Below are positions 22,915 to 34,160 of a DNA stretch of 64,000 nucleotides, piece after piece. The notes beneath the pieces were generated by a model that was given only the letters and a program-made list of their open reading frames with translations, did no database searches and was not told the DNA's origin. The translations under genes and the position numbers were made by a program. Location: contig MNCI01017783.1 of assembly GCA_015680685.1 (NCBI GenBank), positions 1-64,000 of the forward strand. Direction: 5' to 3'. The DNA comes from Gnetum montanum (lineage: Eukaryota > Streptophyta > Gnetopsida > Gnetales > Gnetaceae). Position 1 is the first letter of the stretch; each line of letters begins with the position of its first letter.

Positions 22915-25900
22915 ATGTCTTCTTCTTCTTCTCACAAGAGCATTATACCACCTAGGGATAATACAAGAAATAGTCGGCAATCTAAAACACATAATCAAAA
23001 TTAGCCAGCTCCTCAACAACATCGGGTAGTATATATTCATCCCGATGAGTACATACCAAACTTTACCTTTATCCTCCATCAAGATGAACAACTGCAATGG
23101 AGAGACTTGCAAGGTAACATAGTGTTACCTCTATATCAGTCAGTCCCAAACATGCTCCTCCGTGGGATGGTTATAGGTGACTTTGATACAAGGGATTACC
23201 ATCCCACATCTACACAACGTATAAGGGACTCAAGGTAGGAGAGCCAACATACACTATTGAATGGCAAAGGGGTCTCGCAAGTCCTAAGTAAAATTGGAGA
23301 TGGTGAACCACTTATTACAGGTTCTCTATTGAATGATGTTTCCCCTCCTAACGATAGTGAGGAGGTGGGGTATCAGAACTTACGATCCATGATACACAAC
23401 CCTGGTTCTGATCCCCATGAATGCCAACTGTTCACTGAGGGAACAACAACACATGACACGGATGGGAACTTGGATCATCATCATGATCGGGGCCGAAGCC
23501 ACAGAAGAGAAGGTAGGAAACATCGTCATGGCAATGGTTCTCCTTCTTCTTCCCCTTCATCACATCACTCACCCTCTCCTTCCACATCTGGGCATAGCCA
23601 TTAAGAGCATAATGGTGAGGATAGAGGTAGACAAAATGAGAGACCTCGACAAGAGAGTCCAGAGAGAGGACAAGGACATGAATGAATGGAAAGTAGGGAA
23701 CAATGTAGACATCATAGAAATCATGAAACAGATGATCATGATGAGCTCCTACTTGCAACCCGAAGTATGCTCGACATCACGGAGGCATTGAGAATATTGA
23801 CAAGGCATCAAAGAGATTGTCAGATCAAGAGATTGGATATGAATAACATCTCATGCTTCGAAGGGGGATACAACGCAGATCTGCAAAATCATTTACAACC
23901 ATTCCATGATGCCTACTCCTTGCAAAACATAGAGAACGAGTGGAAAAAACTAAAGTTGTTTCCCAAGACACTCATCAAGGAAGCAGAGAGTTGGTACCGG
24001 TCCTTAGAACCGGAAACCATTAGGAGGTGGAGTACGATGTTAGAACTCTTCAACGATAAATATTAAACATACTCCAGAGTGTCTAACTTGCATAATGAAC
24101 CCTTGGATGCTACCATGGGTCACTACTACGCATTTTTACATCATTGCTCGGGCCATGGTTACGCACAGCGGGATCAACTACGCCATCTCATAGATGGGCT
24201 AAGGTATGAAACTAGGAGAACCCTTGGGACTTATGCCCAAGGGAGACTATCGGAACTTACATCCCATGAAATTCATCACTTTTTGGAGCAAGTAGCCAAA
24301 GAAGAATGGGAGCTATGAAAAAGAGAAAGCACGAAAGAATATAACCACGATCCTTCCCTCCGAAAGAGGGAAGTAAGATTCTGTGATGAAGAGGATGAGT
24401 CACCACTCGAAGAGTTGGTGAATAGGAAAACCTTGCCACTTTAGAAGCTAACAAAAAAAGTATCAGCTAAGGTAGATGAAGTATGGAGCTCCTTAGACAG
24501 TAAAATTGAAACTGTCCTAAAAATCGTTGAGGAATCTAAGGAGGAACAAAGTAGTGACAAGAACAAGACAAAGTGGAGAGATTTAGGCCCTGCACGTGAC
24601 AAGGGTAAGGGGAAAATAACTATCTCCGATGAGGTTGTGGATTCATACACAGACGATGACAGTGGATGTGAGATCTACCAATATGACCATACTAAAGGAT
24701 GTTGTCCAATCATCTCACATCTACAAGAGTTTGGGATGTATGCACTCAACCCAAAACTTAACCAACGGCAGACACCCCGAAGGTTACCTTATCCCCAAGG
24801 TAACCCAAGGCAGTTCCACCAACCGTTGACATACTATCCAAGTGGAACTCCACCACAACCCATCGAAAAACATCAACAGTGGCAATACCCACAGTCATGG
24901 GGGATGCCACCGCTGAAACAATAATACCCTTACCGGTAGCCAAACCCATATGGATACTATGTGTAGCAATCGATTTCTCCAAGTGACTCCATGGGTCACA
25001 TAACTCCCCAATGTCACTACCAAGTTCGAGAGTACTTTAGAAGGACTCCTTCTTCTCTAAGAGACACTCCACATCCATACCATCCTCCTAATTCTTCTGC
25101 CTCTCTTCCACCGGTAATTCCCATACCTCCTACTCCAACAATGCAAGGGGAAATCCCCACTTAACCATAGCAACGTAATGCTACGAGAGCTGTAACCATT
25201 CAACCCACTACTAGTTCTGAAAACCATAAAAAGAGAAGACCTTTCTTTAGAACCAAAAGCCCAGACAAGCTCTCACAACAACAAGCAGTTGAGTCTATGC
25301 ATGCTCCTCCAACATACAAGACTTTACAGCTCCCTTCCGTCCAACAACAGAGCTTAATGCATACGGTTATGTTGACACATACCGTAACCGACTGGATCAA
25401 GGTAGGCCACCTTCCCAGGAAACTCTCTGATCCTAGAAGCCCCTTAATCTACCTACAAGTCACCAAGAATGAACCACATAAGGCTCTTCTTGACTTAAGT
25501 TCCGGATTCAACTTAATCTCATGAGAAATGTATCAAGCCTGGAACCTACCCCAACTTAAGAAGAGCAACATTCAACTAGAGCTGGCTAACCAGTCCATCA
25601 CCATTCCCTTGGGATTGGTGGAGGACATAGTTACCACTATGTGTGATTGGTCATACCCAGCAGATTTCCTAGTGATAAAAGTTAACAACAACGTAGGGGA
25701 CTTCCCAATTATAATGGGAAGGGCATGACTAAGCACAATAGATGCATACCTAGGGATCCGCAATCTTTTCTTGGAAATATCTAAGGTAAATATTTATGGA
25801 AAGATCAAGAAGAAGAAAGTTCCATGCATCACATATAGTGACTCAAAGGGTGATGACATGGAGGAATGCTCTGCATCTCTTCCATGCAACTAGTGTGCAC

Positions 25901-26130
25901 CAGAGGATAACATTCAAAGGTGCCTGTATGTAGCAAGCACACAAGTAGTGGAAACCTCGTGGTTGATAGCTACTAGAAAGATCAAGCCATCAACATGCAT
26001 GGAACAAACTAGGGAAACAACCCACGCTCGTAACAAAGGCATAGAAACATTGGAATATGAGCATCGCCAACTTCCACCCCTAAATCTAAGAACATCAATT
26101 AGGAGAAGTTGGACACTTTTAAGAAATTTA
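22915..26130 (+). pseudogene. TE-D gag-protease and linker, broken
   Basis: ATG 22915 reads MSSSSSHKSIIPPRDN. Then come the VVYIHPDEYIPNFTFILHQD module (23029), an Asp/His/Arg/Ser-rich linker (DHHHDRGRSHRREGRKHRH, 23475-23540), the gag core (LQNHLQPFHDAYSLQNIENE, 23880; ESWYRSLEPETIRRWSTMLE, 23988), a knuckle relic (CEIYQYDHTKGCC near 24667, second Cys replaced by Tyr) and a Pro/Gln-rich segment. The protease has LLDLSSGFNLIS in place of DLGSS (Gly lost) and DFPIIMGRA. A 30-nt in-frame deletion removes the YQKKIQGWKQ-like segment seen in TE-C (near 24090). About a dozen stops occur, for example TAA 24064-24066 and TGA 25521-25523. Confidence 0.88.
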
Positions 26131-28095
26131 AATAGACATTCATTATTTCAGATCTCTCCCTTTCCATTCAGTCATGGGGGAGATGGTCACCTACGCTAAT
26201 CATTTAAGTTTTTTTTTAAGTTTTTGTTTTACACGTTTTTGTTTTACACATTTTTTTTACACGTTTTTGTTTTACACATTTTTTTTTACAAATTCCTTTA
26301 AATTTTCTTGTTTTTGTTTTACAACATCATTATACTTTTTCATTTTGTGTGTGTGTGTGCGTGTGTGATCCACCTTGTAAGTTTGTCACCCAATAAGTGT
26401 TCTTCATGATGGTATGAACTGTTTTCATACTGATTGCTAATGTTTGCTTTTTACCTTTAAGTGATGATGTTGATACTAAGGTATGTTTCTTTTGATATGA
26501 CAGGCAATGAGTCCACTTCATCCATTCATCCGCAATTTTTCTATGGTCTCTCTCGGCTTGGAAATATATAGTCCCTCTCATAATAAGAACTCTAACAAAT
26601 CAATGACTGGGCATTTCTCAAACTAAGGAAGGACTCAAGGATTGTAAAGGGTGTGACTTCAAGGGAACTTGATGCATTTGTGTTGGTCATTCTCTTGGGT
26701 GCTTGGATGTTTTCTTCTTGAGTTTTCTTTCCGTTTCGACGTCACCCAATTATCAGGAAGCTGAGTAATAAAAATAACAAAGTCTTTGCATAGTGTGGTT
26801 CTCACGTATAAACACATATAACACAAAAAAAATTGTGAGAATTCAAAGCACACCCCTTAGACAAAATAATTCCTTGGCTACAAGCATTGTTTATGGAACT
26901 CAAATCAAAATGTTCCCTCTAACTAAGGCCCTTCTCGCTTCCCATTCTCTCCTCCTTGTTTCGTTGGCATGGTGGTAGCTCTTTGGGAAGGAATTCTTAT
27001 CACTTCAAGAGGATGGTTTGGCAGAATGCATTAATGCAAAGTCACTGGAAGTGGTTTGTTTGAGGCCAGACTTGGTATGGGATCTGCTAAGTCACATTAA
27101 TCATGAAACCCACAAGGGGTTGTACACCACCTTGTTCTTGGGATTCCATTCCATTCTCTTCTCTCCATCTTTCTCTCTATTGTTCACCTCATTGTCGGTT
27201 GTATCATTAGTGTATATTCTGGTTGATGCATTATTTTCTTTTTGGTAAATTCTTGTGGTTAAGACTTTAACTCTTGTTTCACATGACATTCCCAGAGCCT
27301 ACGAACTCTTTGAATGTGGGTTTGTCATGGCATTAAGGGCATGAGCCTGCTTTGGGGAGGACCCACTGGCATTCCTCTTTAGTGCACCAGTTAAATTCTT
27401 CCCCCTAACATTTTTGTAATTAACTCTATTTTGTTCATTTCCATCTTGACATCCATTTCATAGATGTTATAGTTTTCTCTTTTTCTCCATCTTTCTTGTT
27501 CCTTTTCTTTCTCCATTCTATCGCTACTGGAGGTTCGCTCTTAGTCATGGGGGTCCGAACCCAAATTTTTTGATTTTCTCCTAACCCCTACACCTTCGAT
27601 AGTCACCATGAATATATCTCCAGACTCGTATCAGCCATACCACAACTCAGCCAATGGACTTTCACTAAAGCAAGGTATCAATTGCATTATGATTCATTTA
27701 CCCTTGCTAATATAAAGACTATGTTGTGTGTGCAGATGGTGATCATGCAACAATGGATTGGATCTGGAGAGAACACTTGGAATGGAGCAGTGCTGAAGCA
27801 GCTATGCAAAGAGCAAGATCAAATGGCACGCTTACGCATGGACAATGAAAGGAGTAATCTTGGCATTGGCAGCAGCAAAACTTCTTTTTCTCTCTCTTTC
27901 TTAGCTGCCAAATAAGGCCTGATGTCAATTTAATAAGGTGTTCACTCCTATTGTCATGAACACCAGTTTTGTCTTGTCTTGTAATGATGATCCGTTCACA
28001 TGTCATCCCATTAGTTCCATTTTGTCAATAATCCCATACCTTCCCAATATTTTGTAAGGAACTCAAGGACGAGATTTTATTCAGTCATGGGGGTA
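26131..28095 (+). other. TE-D 3' noncoding block
   Basis: Counterpart of the TE-C block. AGTCATGGGGG occurs exactly at 26170-26180, 27543-27553 and 28083-28093. The polypurine-like CCTGCTTTGGGGAGGACC is at 27346-27363. A T-rich simple repeat built on TTTTGTTTTACACA spans 26206-26340, followed by a short GT tract at 26346-26366. A 60-codon ORF from ATG 27736 to TAA 27915 follows the acceptor-like TTGTGTGTGCAG. Confidence 0.7.
27736..27915 (+). CDS. Small ORF in the 3' block of TE-D, doubtful
   Basis: About 59 residues starting MVIMQQWIGSGENTWNG and ending SFLAAK. Related sequence with the same acceptor-like TGTGTGTGCAG just before its start and the same ...AAATAA end is found in TE-C (19966-20149) and TE-G (about 47083-47267), but broken by frameshifts there. 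It has no domain I recognise. Conservation may reflect RNA or splice-site function instead of protein. Confidence 0.25.
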   Translation: MVIMQQWIGSGENTWNGAVLKQLCKEQDQMARLRMDNERSNLGIGSSKTSFSLSFLAAK

Positions 28096-28857
28096 TGATG
28101 GGACGCGATATCGCGGTGCATCGTCATAGCTATAAATAAGAGGCTGCTCTCCCTTGTTTCTCATCCTAGGCTTAGACCGTAGCGCAACTCTAGTAGTTTG
28201 ATCCCTCTAAAGATAGAATATTATCCATGTGCCTGTAGTAGGAACTCCAAAGTGAACAGATCTTTATTCGAGCAGACATTGTACCTGAACACAAGTTTGT
28301 GTACGGCAATAAAGACGAACTTCTTGGATAAACCTTGCAATGCATGGAATAAGCTAATTAGGACTTTATTTACTATTATTTATTATTCGTCATTTAAATG
28401 CTTTATTAATAAATAAATCTCTCTCAACCCTTCTCTCCTAGGTAAGTGCCTCAGTATGACCGCTTCGAGCACGTGCGTTACACTTGGTGATCCCAGCAAC
28501 GATTAGCATTTGGTAACCAAGGTTGCATCGGTTCAGGGTGTGAACACTAAGTGGGAACAGATGCTTATGCTAGGTTAATTCAAACTTAGTTAGTTAGTTA
28601 AAGTTAGTTAATTAGTCTCTTCAACCCTTCACCTCTTAGCATAGGAGATAAAACATAAAAGACTATAAAAATCATATACCTCAGACTTACTTAACCATAC
28701 ACCGTGACAAATACAAGTAAGTCTGGGGAGACAATGAATAATTAACCTTAAGTGTTCCATGAGGCGTGTAGGCACTTAGTCTACGGAGTTTGACCGGATC
28801 GTGCGTGTTACGCTCGTATTCGTATGCTTGAGTGTAGGGGTACCTTGCCACTCATCA
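28096..28857 (+). repeat. TE-D 3' LTR with shortened U3
   Basis: Starts TGATGGGACGCGATATCGCG, then goes almost directly to TATAAATA at 28131-28138. About 84 bp of the palindrome array present in the 5' LTR is missing. AATAAA is at 28308-28313. The end is ACTCATCA at 28857. Confidence 0.92.
28680..28727 (+). promoter_or_regulatory. U5 stem-loop, TE-D 3' copy
   Basis: Same fully paired arms as the 5' copy (CTCAGACTTACTT / AAGTAAGTCTGGG). The loop differs by one base (ACCGTG for ACCATG). Confidence 0.7.
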
Positions 28858-29230
28858 CATATTCACCAACTAGTCATGCAAAAGTTTTAGCATAGCTGTG
28901 GTCTAATGTAAAAGGCATGAAACAATTTTATTTACATCAAATTAGATTTCATAAAATAGATGCAATAGCTTACTCTCTCTCATTTGCTATTCCAATCAAG
29001 TATTAAAGTACCATCAGCAAGCTTCGTTTAAGTTCACATCATTTTAGAATTGAAAGTAGGAGGTGGATTCAACTTCCTTGAGAAGAATGCACTTATAGAT
29101 TGTGTAGGTCAAGAGCCCTTAAATATGAGTGACGAGTTTCTTTTCTGTATTAAAACTACCCATTTGATATAGCATTATAATGTTGTAGCAAAAAACTTGT
29201 ATGATTTTTTTTTGAAACTCCCTTTGTTGC
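28858..29230 (+). pseudogene. LINE relic, piece 3 of 3 (C-terminus)
   Basis: After TE-D, the reading KLRLSSHHFRIESRRWIQLP then EECTYRLC (near 29018-29095) matches the C-terminal Cys/His region of plant LINEs (family RxxSHxLRxExGRW...ERxCxxC). It is followed by a MSDEFLFCIKTTH-like segment (family VEDExHFLxxC). Stops are present. Confidence 0.7.
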
Positions 29231-31306
29231 CTAGTCACTTTGTATCATCTATCTTTATTTTTCATGAAATGTAATATTTGTCCAATATATCCTATGGGTC
29301 TTAGAAGATAATAAAACCTCAAATTCAATTTAAGTTTAGTGTAAATGGTGGAACATAGATTGTTCAGAATTCACATAGTTTGGCATAAAGTACATAAATT
29401 TACTTTTAGGATGTATCCCACCTCTTGAGAAACACTTTTAACATTTCTCAATCTACTTAGACAAAAACATCGAGAAAGGAATATCAAATATCATGATTAA
29501 TAACATAAAATTATTAACTTTTGGCTCAATGCCTAATTTTTTCTTTACTATCTAATTCATGTTCCATGTCTAAAAAGTTAGAAGTCATAGTTGTTTTTTA
29601 AAGAAAAGTTAGAAAAATCAAAGTTATGGTAGAAAATTCCTTAAAGAAGGGGATAAAATCCATATAAAGAAGGAATCAAGTTTGTCTCTCAAGCTATAAT
29701 TATAGGTCATGAGCCTCTATGTAATACAAGTTGAAGTAATAGAGTAAGCAACCATGAGTGCTATCAATTTGTTATTTCTTCTCTTTTACTCTACTCTCAA
29801 TCCTTATGAGGATTTCCATTATTGATCAAGAATTTTTGTTCCTCCATTAATGATCAATGAAGCTTTCAAGCTTCCTCCATTTTATTTCAAAATCATAAAA
29901 TATCTCTCACAAGCTTTTCACAATTCTCATATTGATATCACAAATCGTTAATCTCACAATCAAAATTCTAAATCTTATAATTTTTTCATAATCGTTACAT
30001 TTTAGCAAATATCGTCAAAGAATAAAGAAGACAAGTCTCTCAAAGGGATACAGAGAAGATTGCTTGCTTTTGATTTCATTTGAAGTCAATATTTGATGCT
30101 TTGATTAGCATTTTGTCTTGTTTTCATTGTATATTGAAAGATCTCTGCAATTCTCAGTCATTTCTCAGTCTATCATTATTGATGAAGCAAATTTGATGAG
30201 ATTTACAAGTTATTGATGTCATTTCACGAAGTTCAATTGTTCTATGATGAAGATCAACCTTCTCCAAGATTTCATTCTTTTTTATTCAAATTTGTAGAGT
30301 TTCATTCATTCTTCATGAGATCAATGCTCTACAATCAAAGTTATGCAGAGTCAAAAAATTTGAGGCAACTAATGAGAAACAATTCAAATCGGATGTTTAA
30401 AAAATTCAAGTCTTTGCAAATCAGTTTACATCGAATAAGTGGTGACCTTCGACAATATCGTTTGTAAACTCCCGAGGTGTATCACATTTATCAATACTCA
30501 CATGACTTTTACTGATGAAGAATAATAGTATGGATTCTCATTTTTGCTACGACAAAGACTGAAGTGGTAAAGATGAATATGATATTGATCCCGACAAATT
30601 CCAATGGTTGTTTATAATAAAGCTAAATTTCAAATGATTCAAAGCATCTCAATCCCAATTACGTATATTGACATCAATTGATATGTAAAAATAAAAAAAG
30701 AATTGAAGATATTTTGCTCATCATCAATTTTAGTGATGTCTAATGATAAGTTGGAATTTTTCGCAAAGATTTTCACACTTCCATTTGCCTTCGACAAAAA
30801 TTGCCTTCCTCATCTACATATTGTGCTTCCAATTTGTGCTCAAATGCTTATACAGATTTTTTATAATTTAGTAACCATTTGAATAAGATGTGTCAACTAT
30901 CAGTTAATATGAAGAAGATTCTTTCACTTATTTTATCAATTTAATTTATTTATTTTATAACTTCTAGCTTTGTAATTTCTTCTAGAGATGTGTTTAGCAG
31001 CTTCTAATATTATCAAAAAGTTGTATAGAAAAAAGACTATTTTTTTCTCCTAGAAATTGAGGGTAAAGTTGGAACAATGGTACAAGTGTGAATGTGTATT
31101 GACAATACAAAGAGTGAGAGGAAGGGCTTAACGATTTGTGATAGTAATAAGCCTTGAAAGCTATTAGGGATAACTTGTCTCCTTGGAAATTTATACTAGT
31201 TCCCGTGGTTTTATCCCCCACATTGGGATTTCTATGTAAATTTCTGTGTATGTTTTTCTTATTTTCTATACTATTTTTATTTTTAGTTTTAATTAATTTC
31301 ATAACA
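29231..31306 (+). repeat. Flank and probable 5' LTR of the Copia relic (COP)
   Basis: The right end is convincing: GTGGTTTTATCCCCCACATT, then TTTCTGTGTATG, and a T-rich run ending ATAACA at 31306, immediately before a Met-type primer site. This is the usual U5 layout of plant Copia LTRs. The left end of the LTR cannot be fixed without the missing 3' LTR. A TATA-like AATTATAGG lies near 29698. The rest is AT-rich with no gene seen; ORFs on the minus strand here are chance. Confidence 0.45.
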
Positions 31307-32540
31307 AGTGGTATTTGATGGAGTGGTTGTAGACAACAGAGAGGCTTGTTGGTCAAAACTAAGATATCTTACCACAAAAAGAGTGTGATGAAGCCCTTTA
31401 ACCTTCAAAACATGCAAAGATGTAAGATGATTGGAAAAAGTTGCAAGCAAAAGCACTAACATTGATCCATCTCTTTCAAACAAAACATATTCTCATGCTC
31501 TTTGGATACAGTTAAAACATGGTTTTGATAAAGCTTTAGGTTTAAATCAATTTCATATTTCTCAAAAAGGCTTTAATGGAAAGATGAAAGAAGAGGTTTC
31601 TTTATAAGATCATCTATGATATTATGACTGCTTTGTTAAATTTGAAGAATATAAAGTCATAATTATAGAGCAGGTACAGTATTATGCTATTTTGAATTAT
31701 TTACCTAAATCTTAAAATTTAGTTATTATAGCTATGACTATCTCTATGAGTACCAACAATATTTCTTTTAATGGTATAGTTTCTACTCTTCATGATACAT
31801 ACTAAAGATTGCCTGAAGGATAGGGTCAATCATAATGTAATGCTTTTGTAGTTGTAAATAGAGGTAGATTTAATAAACGTGTTCAAAGCAAGGAACCTAG
31901 TCAAACCAAGGAAATTAGTAAAAGTAGAGGAACTTCTAAAAGTAGGATTTAATATTGATTTTCCAACAAATTTGGTCACATGAAAAGGCACTATTGTAGT
32001 TACACAACTTGAAAAGTATTATAGTAACAAAAGGAAAAGAAAAAGTTGGATAAATTAGAAAATAATGCAAGTCCATAAATAAATCATACAAAGGATGAGC
32101 TTTCTTTTGATTTTCTTGTATTTGAACTATCTACAATATTTTCTTTGAATACAACAAGATATTTGAATCATAGACACAAGTGCCTCATTTCGTACTTCCC
32201 ATGATCTGTCTATTTTGAGTTCATATTAGCTAGTTTCATCAAGTGTTCTTTGTGCAGTTAATAGAATTCCTTTAAATATATTGTTGGTATAGAAAGTGTT
32301 ATTTCACAGTAGCCTAGTTTGCTTTAGATTACTCTTAATAAAGTGACACATGTTCTTGTTCCTGAAGTTTCTCAAAAGCTAATTTCTATTTCTTAACTTA
32401 ATGATTTGGATTTAAATTTTTCATGTGGAAATAGTCAATGGAAAATTACGAAGGACATTTTAATAATTTTGAAAGGTAAAAAGATAGGCACAATGTATAT
32501 TCTAGGAGCTTATGTATGTTTTTAAGATGATTCTATAGCT
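31307..32540 (+). pseudogene. COP primer site, gag and protease relics
   Basis: TGGTATTTGATGG at 31309 is a decayed initiator-Met-type primer site. Gag: ALTLIHLSLSNKTYSHALWI, then FHISQKGFNGKMKEEVSL (31455-31605), typical of the Copia UBN2-type gag, with stops. A knuckle relic (FGHMKRHYCS) lies near 31975. Protease: IIDTSASFRTSHDLSILSSY near 32165, where the family has DSGAS. Several stops occur, so it is inactive. Confidence 0.75.
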
Positions 32541-33190
32541 ATAGTTACCACATGAAAGGATATTCAGGTATGGCATAAATAGTTGGATCATATGAGTTAT
32601 TCTAATTTAAAAGTACTTCAATCTCATTATTGCATTCCCAAGATTATACTTAGCTCTATAGAATTTTGCAAAGATTTCAGTACTGGTAAATCAAAAAGGG
32701 TAACTTTTCTTAGAAATAGAGGACATATGCAAGCTAATCAATTGGAGTTTGTTTATTTTGATGTTTTTGATCCAATAAATCTAACATCATTAGGTGATTC
32801 ATCATATTTTATTACTTTTAATGATGATCACATACAGAAAGTATGGGTATTTGCAATAAAATACAAGAATGTTTTAAATACTTTTAGGACATTTATTCCT
32901 AAAAAGGAAACTCAAACATGTTTAAAGTTGAAATGTTTGCTTACTTATAATGGTGATAGATATACTTCAAATGCATTTAGTGTGCTTTATAGAGAAAAAG
33001 AAATTTGGCATATTTGTCCTCCTCTTAGAACTCCAATAGTATAAAGATACAATAGGACCTTAGTAGAACATGCAAGGTCCATTGATACAAGTTTGCCTAA
33101 AAAATTGTTAGGTTAAAGTTATTATGATTGCTACTTATTTAATTATAATAGATCACTACATTCTTCTTTTTGGCTAAGAGGCCAACATGT
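32541..33190 (+). pseudogene. COP integrase relic
   Basis: The open stretch at 32583-33044 starts in the GAG-pre-integrase domain (LDHMSYSNLKVLQSHYCIP; CKDFSTGKSKRVTF) and enters the core (FVYFDVFDPINL, LGDSSYFITFNDDHIQKVWV, LTYNGDRYTSNAF). The second Asp region is NGDRY where the family has DNGGEY, so the site is damaged. RYNRTLVEHARS, SLPKKLLG and CYLFNYNRSLHSSFW continue to about 33175. It is then interrupted by repeats and the gap. Confidence 0.8.
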
Positions 33191-33215
33191 CTCTCGTGAT
33201 TGGGGGGGGGGGGCG
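33191..33215. repeat. G homopolymer at the gap edge
   Basis: A run of G residues ending GGGCG directly precedes the Ns. It probably caused the assembly break. Confidence 0.7.
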
Positions 33216-33397
33216 NNNNNNNNNNNNNNNNNNNNNNNNNNNNNNNNNNNNNNNNNNNNNNNNNNNNNNNNNNNNNNNNNNNNNNNNNNNNNNNNNNNNN
33301 NNNNNNNNNNNNNNNNNNNNNNNNNNNNNNNNNNNNNNNNNNNNNNNNNNNNNNNNNNNNNNNNNNNNNNNNNNNNNNNNNNNNNNNNNNNNNNNNN
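33216..33397. other. Assembly gap (182 N)
   Basis: Unknown bases. Apparent ORFs across it are artefacts. The 113-bp array to its right may extend into it. Confidence 0.98.
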
Positions 33398-33403
33398 GCG
33401 TAT

Positions 33404-33629
33404 GCACCATGTGCAAGGGAGCCAAAGAGTCACTGTAGGGGAGCTGAATCTCTATTCAATTGATGCCCTCGACCCCTGGGTTCCCCATTTGTCTCTTCAT
33501 ATTCTCTCACATGCATGCACTATGTGCAAGGAAGCTAAAGAGTCATTGCAGAGGAGTCGAATTTTATTCAATTGATGCCCCCTTGACCCCTAAGCTACCC
33601 ATTCGTCTCTTCGTATTCCCTCACATGTA
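33404..33629. repeat. 113-bp tandem repeat, two copies beside the gap
   Basis: Copies begin GCACCATGTGCAAGG at 33404 and GCACTATGTGCAAGG at 33517. They match through TTCAATTGATGCCC and CGTCTCTTC-like segments to the ends CACATGCAT and CACATGTAG. Base composition is more GC-rich than the flanking Copia DNA. The first copy may be a later unit of a longer array. Confidence 0.85.
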
Positions 33630-33640
33630 GGCCCTGACAT

Positions 33641-33945
33641 GGGTAATAATGAATATTTATTATTATAAATGATGGATAATATTGAATAGTTATTATTATT
33701 ATAAATGGTGACGATTACGATTACAGTAATAATGAATATTTTTTATTATAAATAGTGGGTAATAATGATTATTTATTATTATAAATGGTGGGTAATATTG
33801 AATAGTTATTATTATTATAAACGGTGATGGTTATGATTATAGTAATAATGAATATTTTTATTATAAAAAATGGGCAATAATGAATATTTATTATTAATAA
33901 AAATGGTGACAATTACGATCATGGTAATGGTTAAGGTGATGACGG
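33641..33945. repeat. ~116-bp AT-rich tandem repeat, 2.6 copies
   Basis: Starts of units are GGGTAATAATGAAT at 33641, GGGTAATAATGATT at 33757 and GGGCAATAATGAAT at 33872. Each has inner TTATTATTATAAA and GGTGACGATTACGATTA-like segments. It lies between Copia integrase and RT sequence, so it was inserted or amplified there. Confidence 0.85.
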
Positions 33946-34160
33946 TTATGCCATGAACAAACAAAGAAAGAGCAAACTTGACTAAGAGGGTAAAATTAAA
34001 TTGGATAAGTGGTAGAGAAATAGAGGAGGGATGAGCGATTCTATTTTTAGTTATCTTGTTACCTCGTCCAATAGTCGACTTAGTTAACATCATTTTTTTA
34101 AAATCATCTCGACCAATTAATAGATATGTGTATATATATATATAAGCTAGTTAGATAATA
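33946..34160. other. No gene seen; short TA tract
   Basis: AT-rich spacer after the 116-bp array, with a (TA)n run at 34130-34143. Copia homology resumes near 34175. Confidence 0.5.

Larger units (their letters stand above)
21927..28857 (+). mobile_element. TE-D: non-autonomous Gypsy derivative lacking RT to integrase
   Basis: Two LTRs (845 and 762 bp) flank 5.3 kb of internal DNA, with a perfect CATAT duplication (21922-21926 and 28858-28862). It contains gag and protease and then jumps, near 26130-26150, from the pre-RT linker to the post-integrase block. RT, RNase H and integrase (about 2.9 kb in TE-C) are absent. It is inserted in the LINE relic. Inference: it either moved in trans or lost the segment after insertion; the perfect duplication does not separate the two. 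Confidence 0.93.

Noticed and set aside
23432-23758. 108-codon minus-strand ORF in TE-D
   Set aside because: Mirror of the Asp/His/Arg-rich gag linker, hence its His/Asp/Tyr-rich look.
33143-33463. Four open stretches spanning the N gap
   Set aside because: They consist mostly of unknown residues; the real sequence there is tandem repeat and gap.
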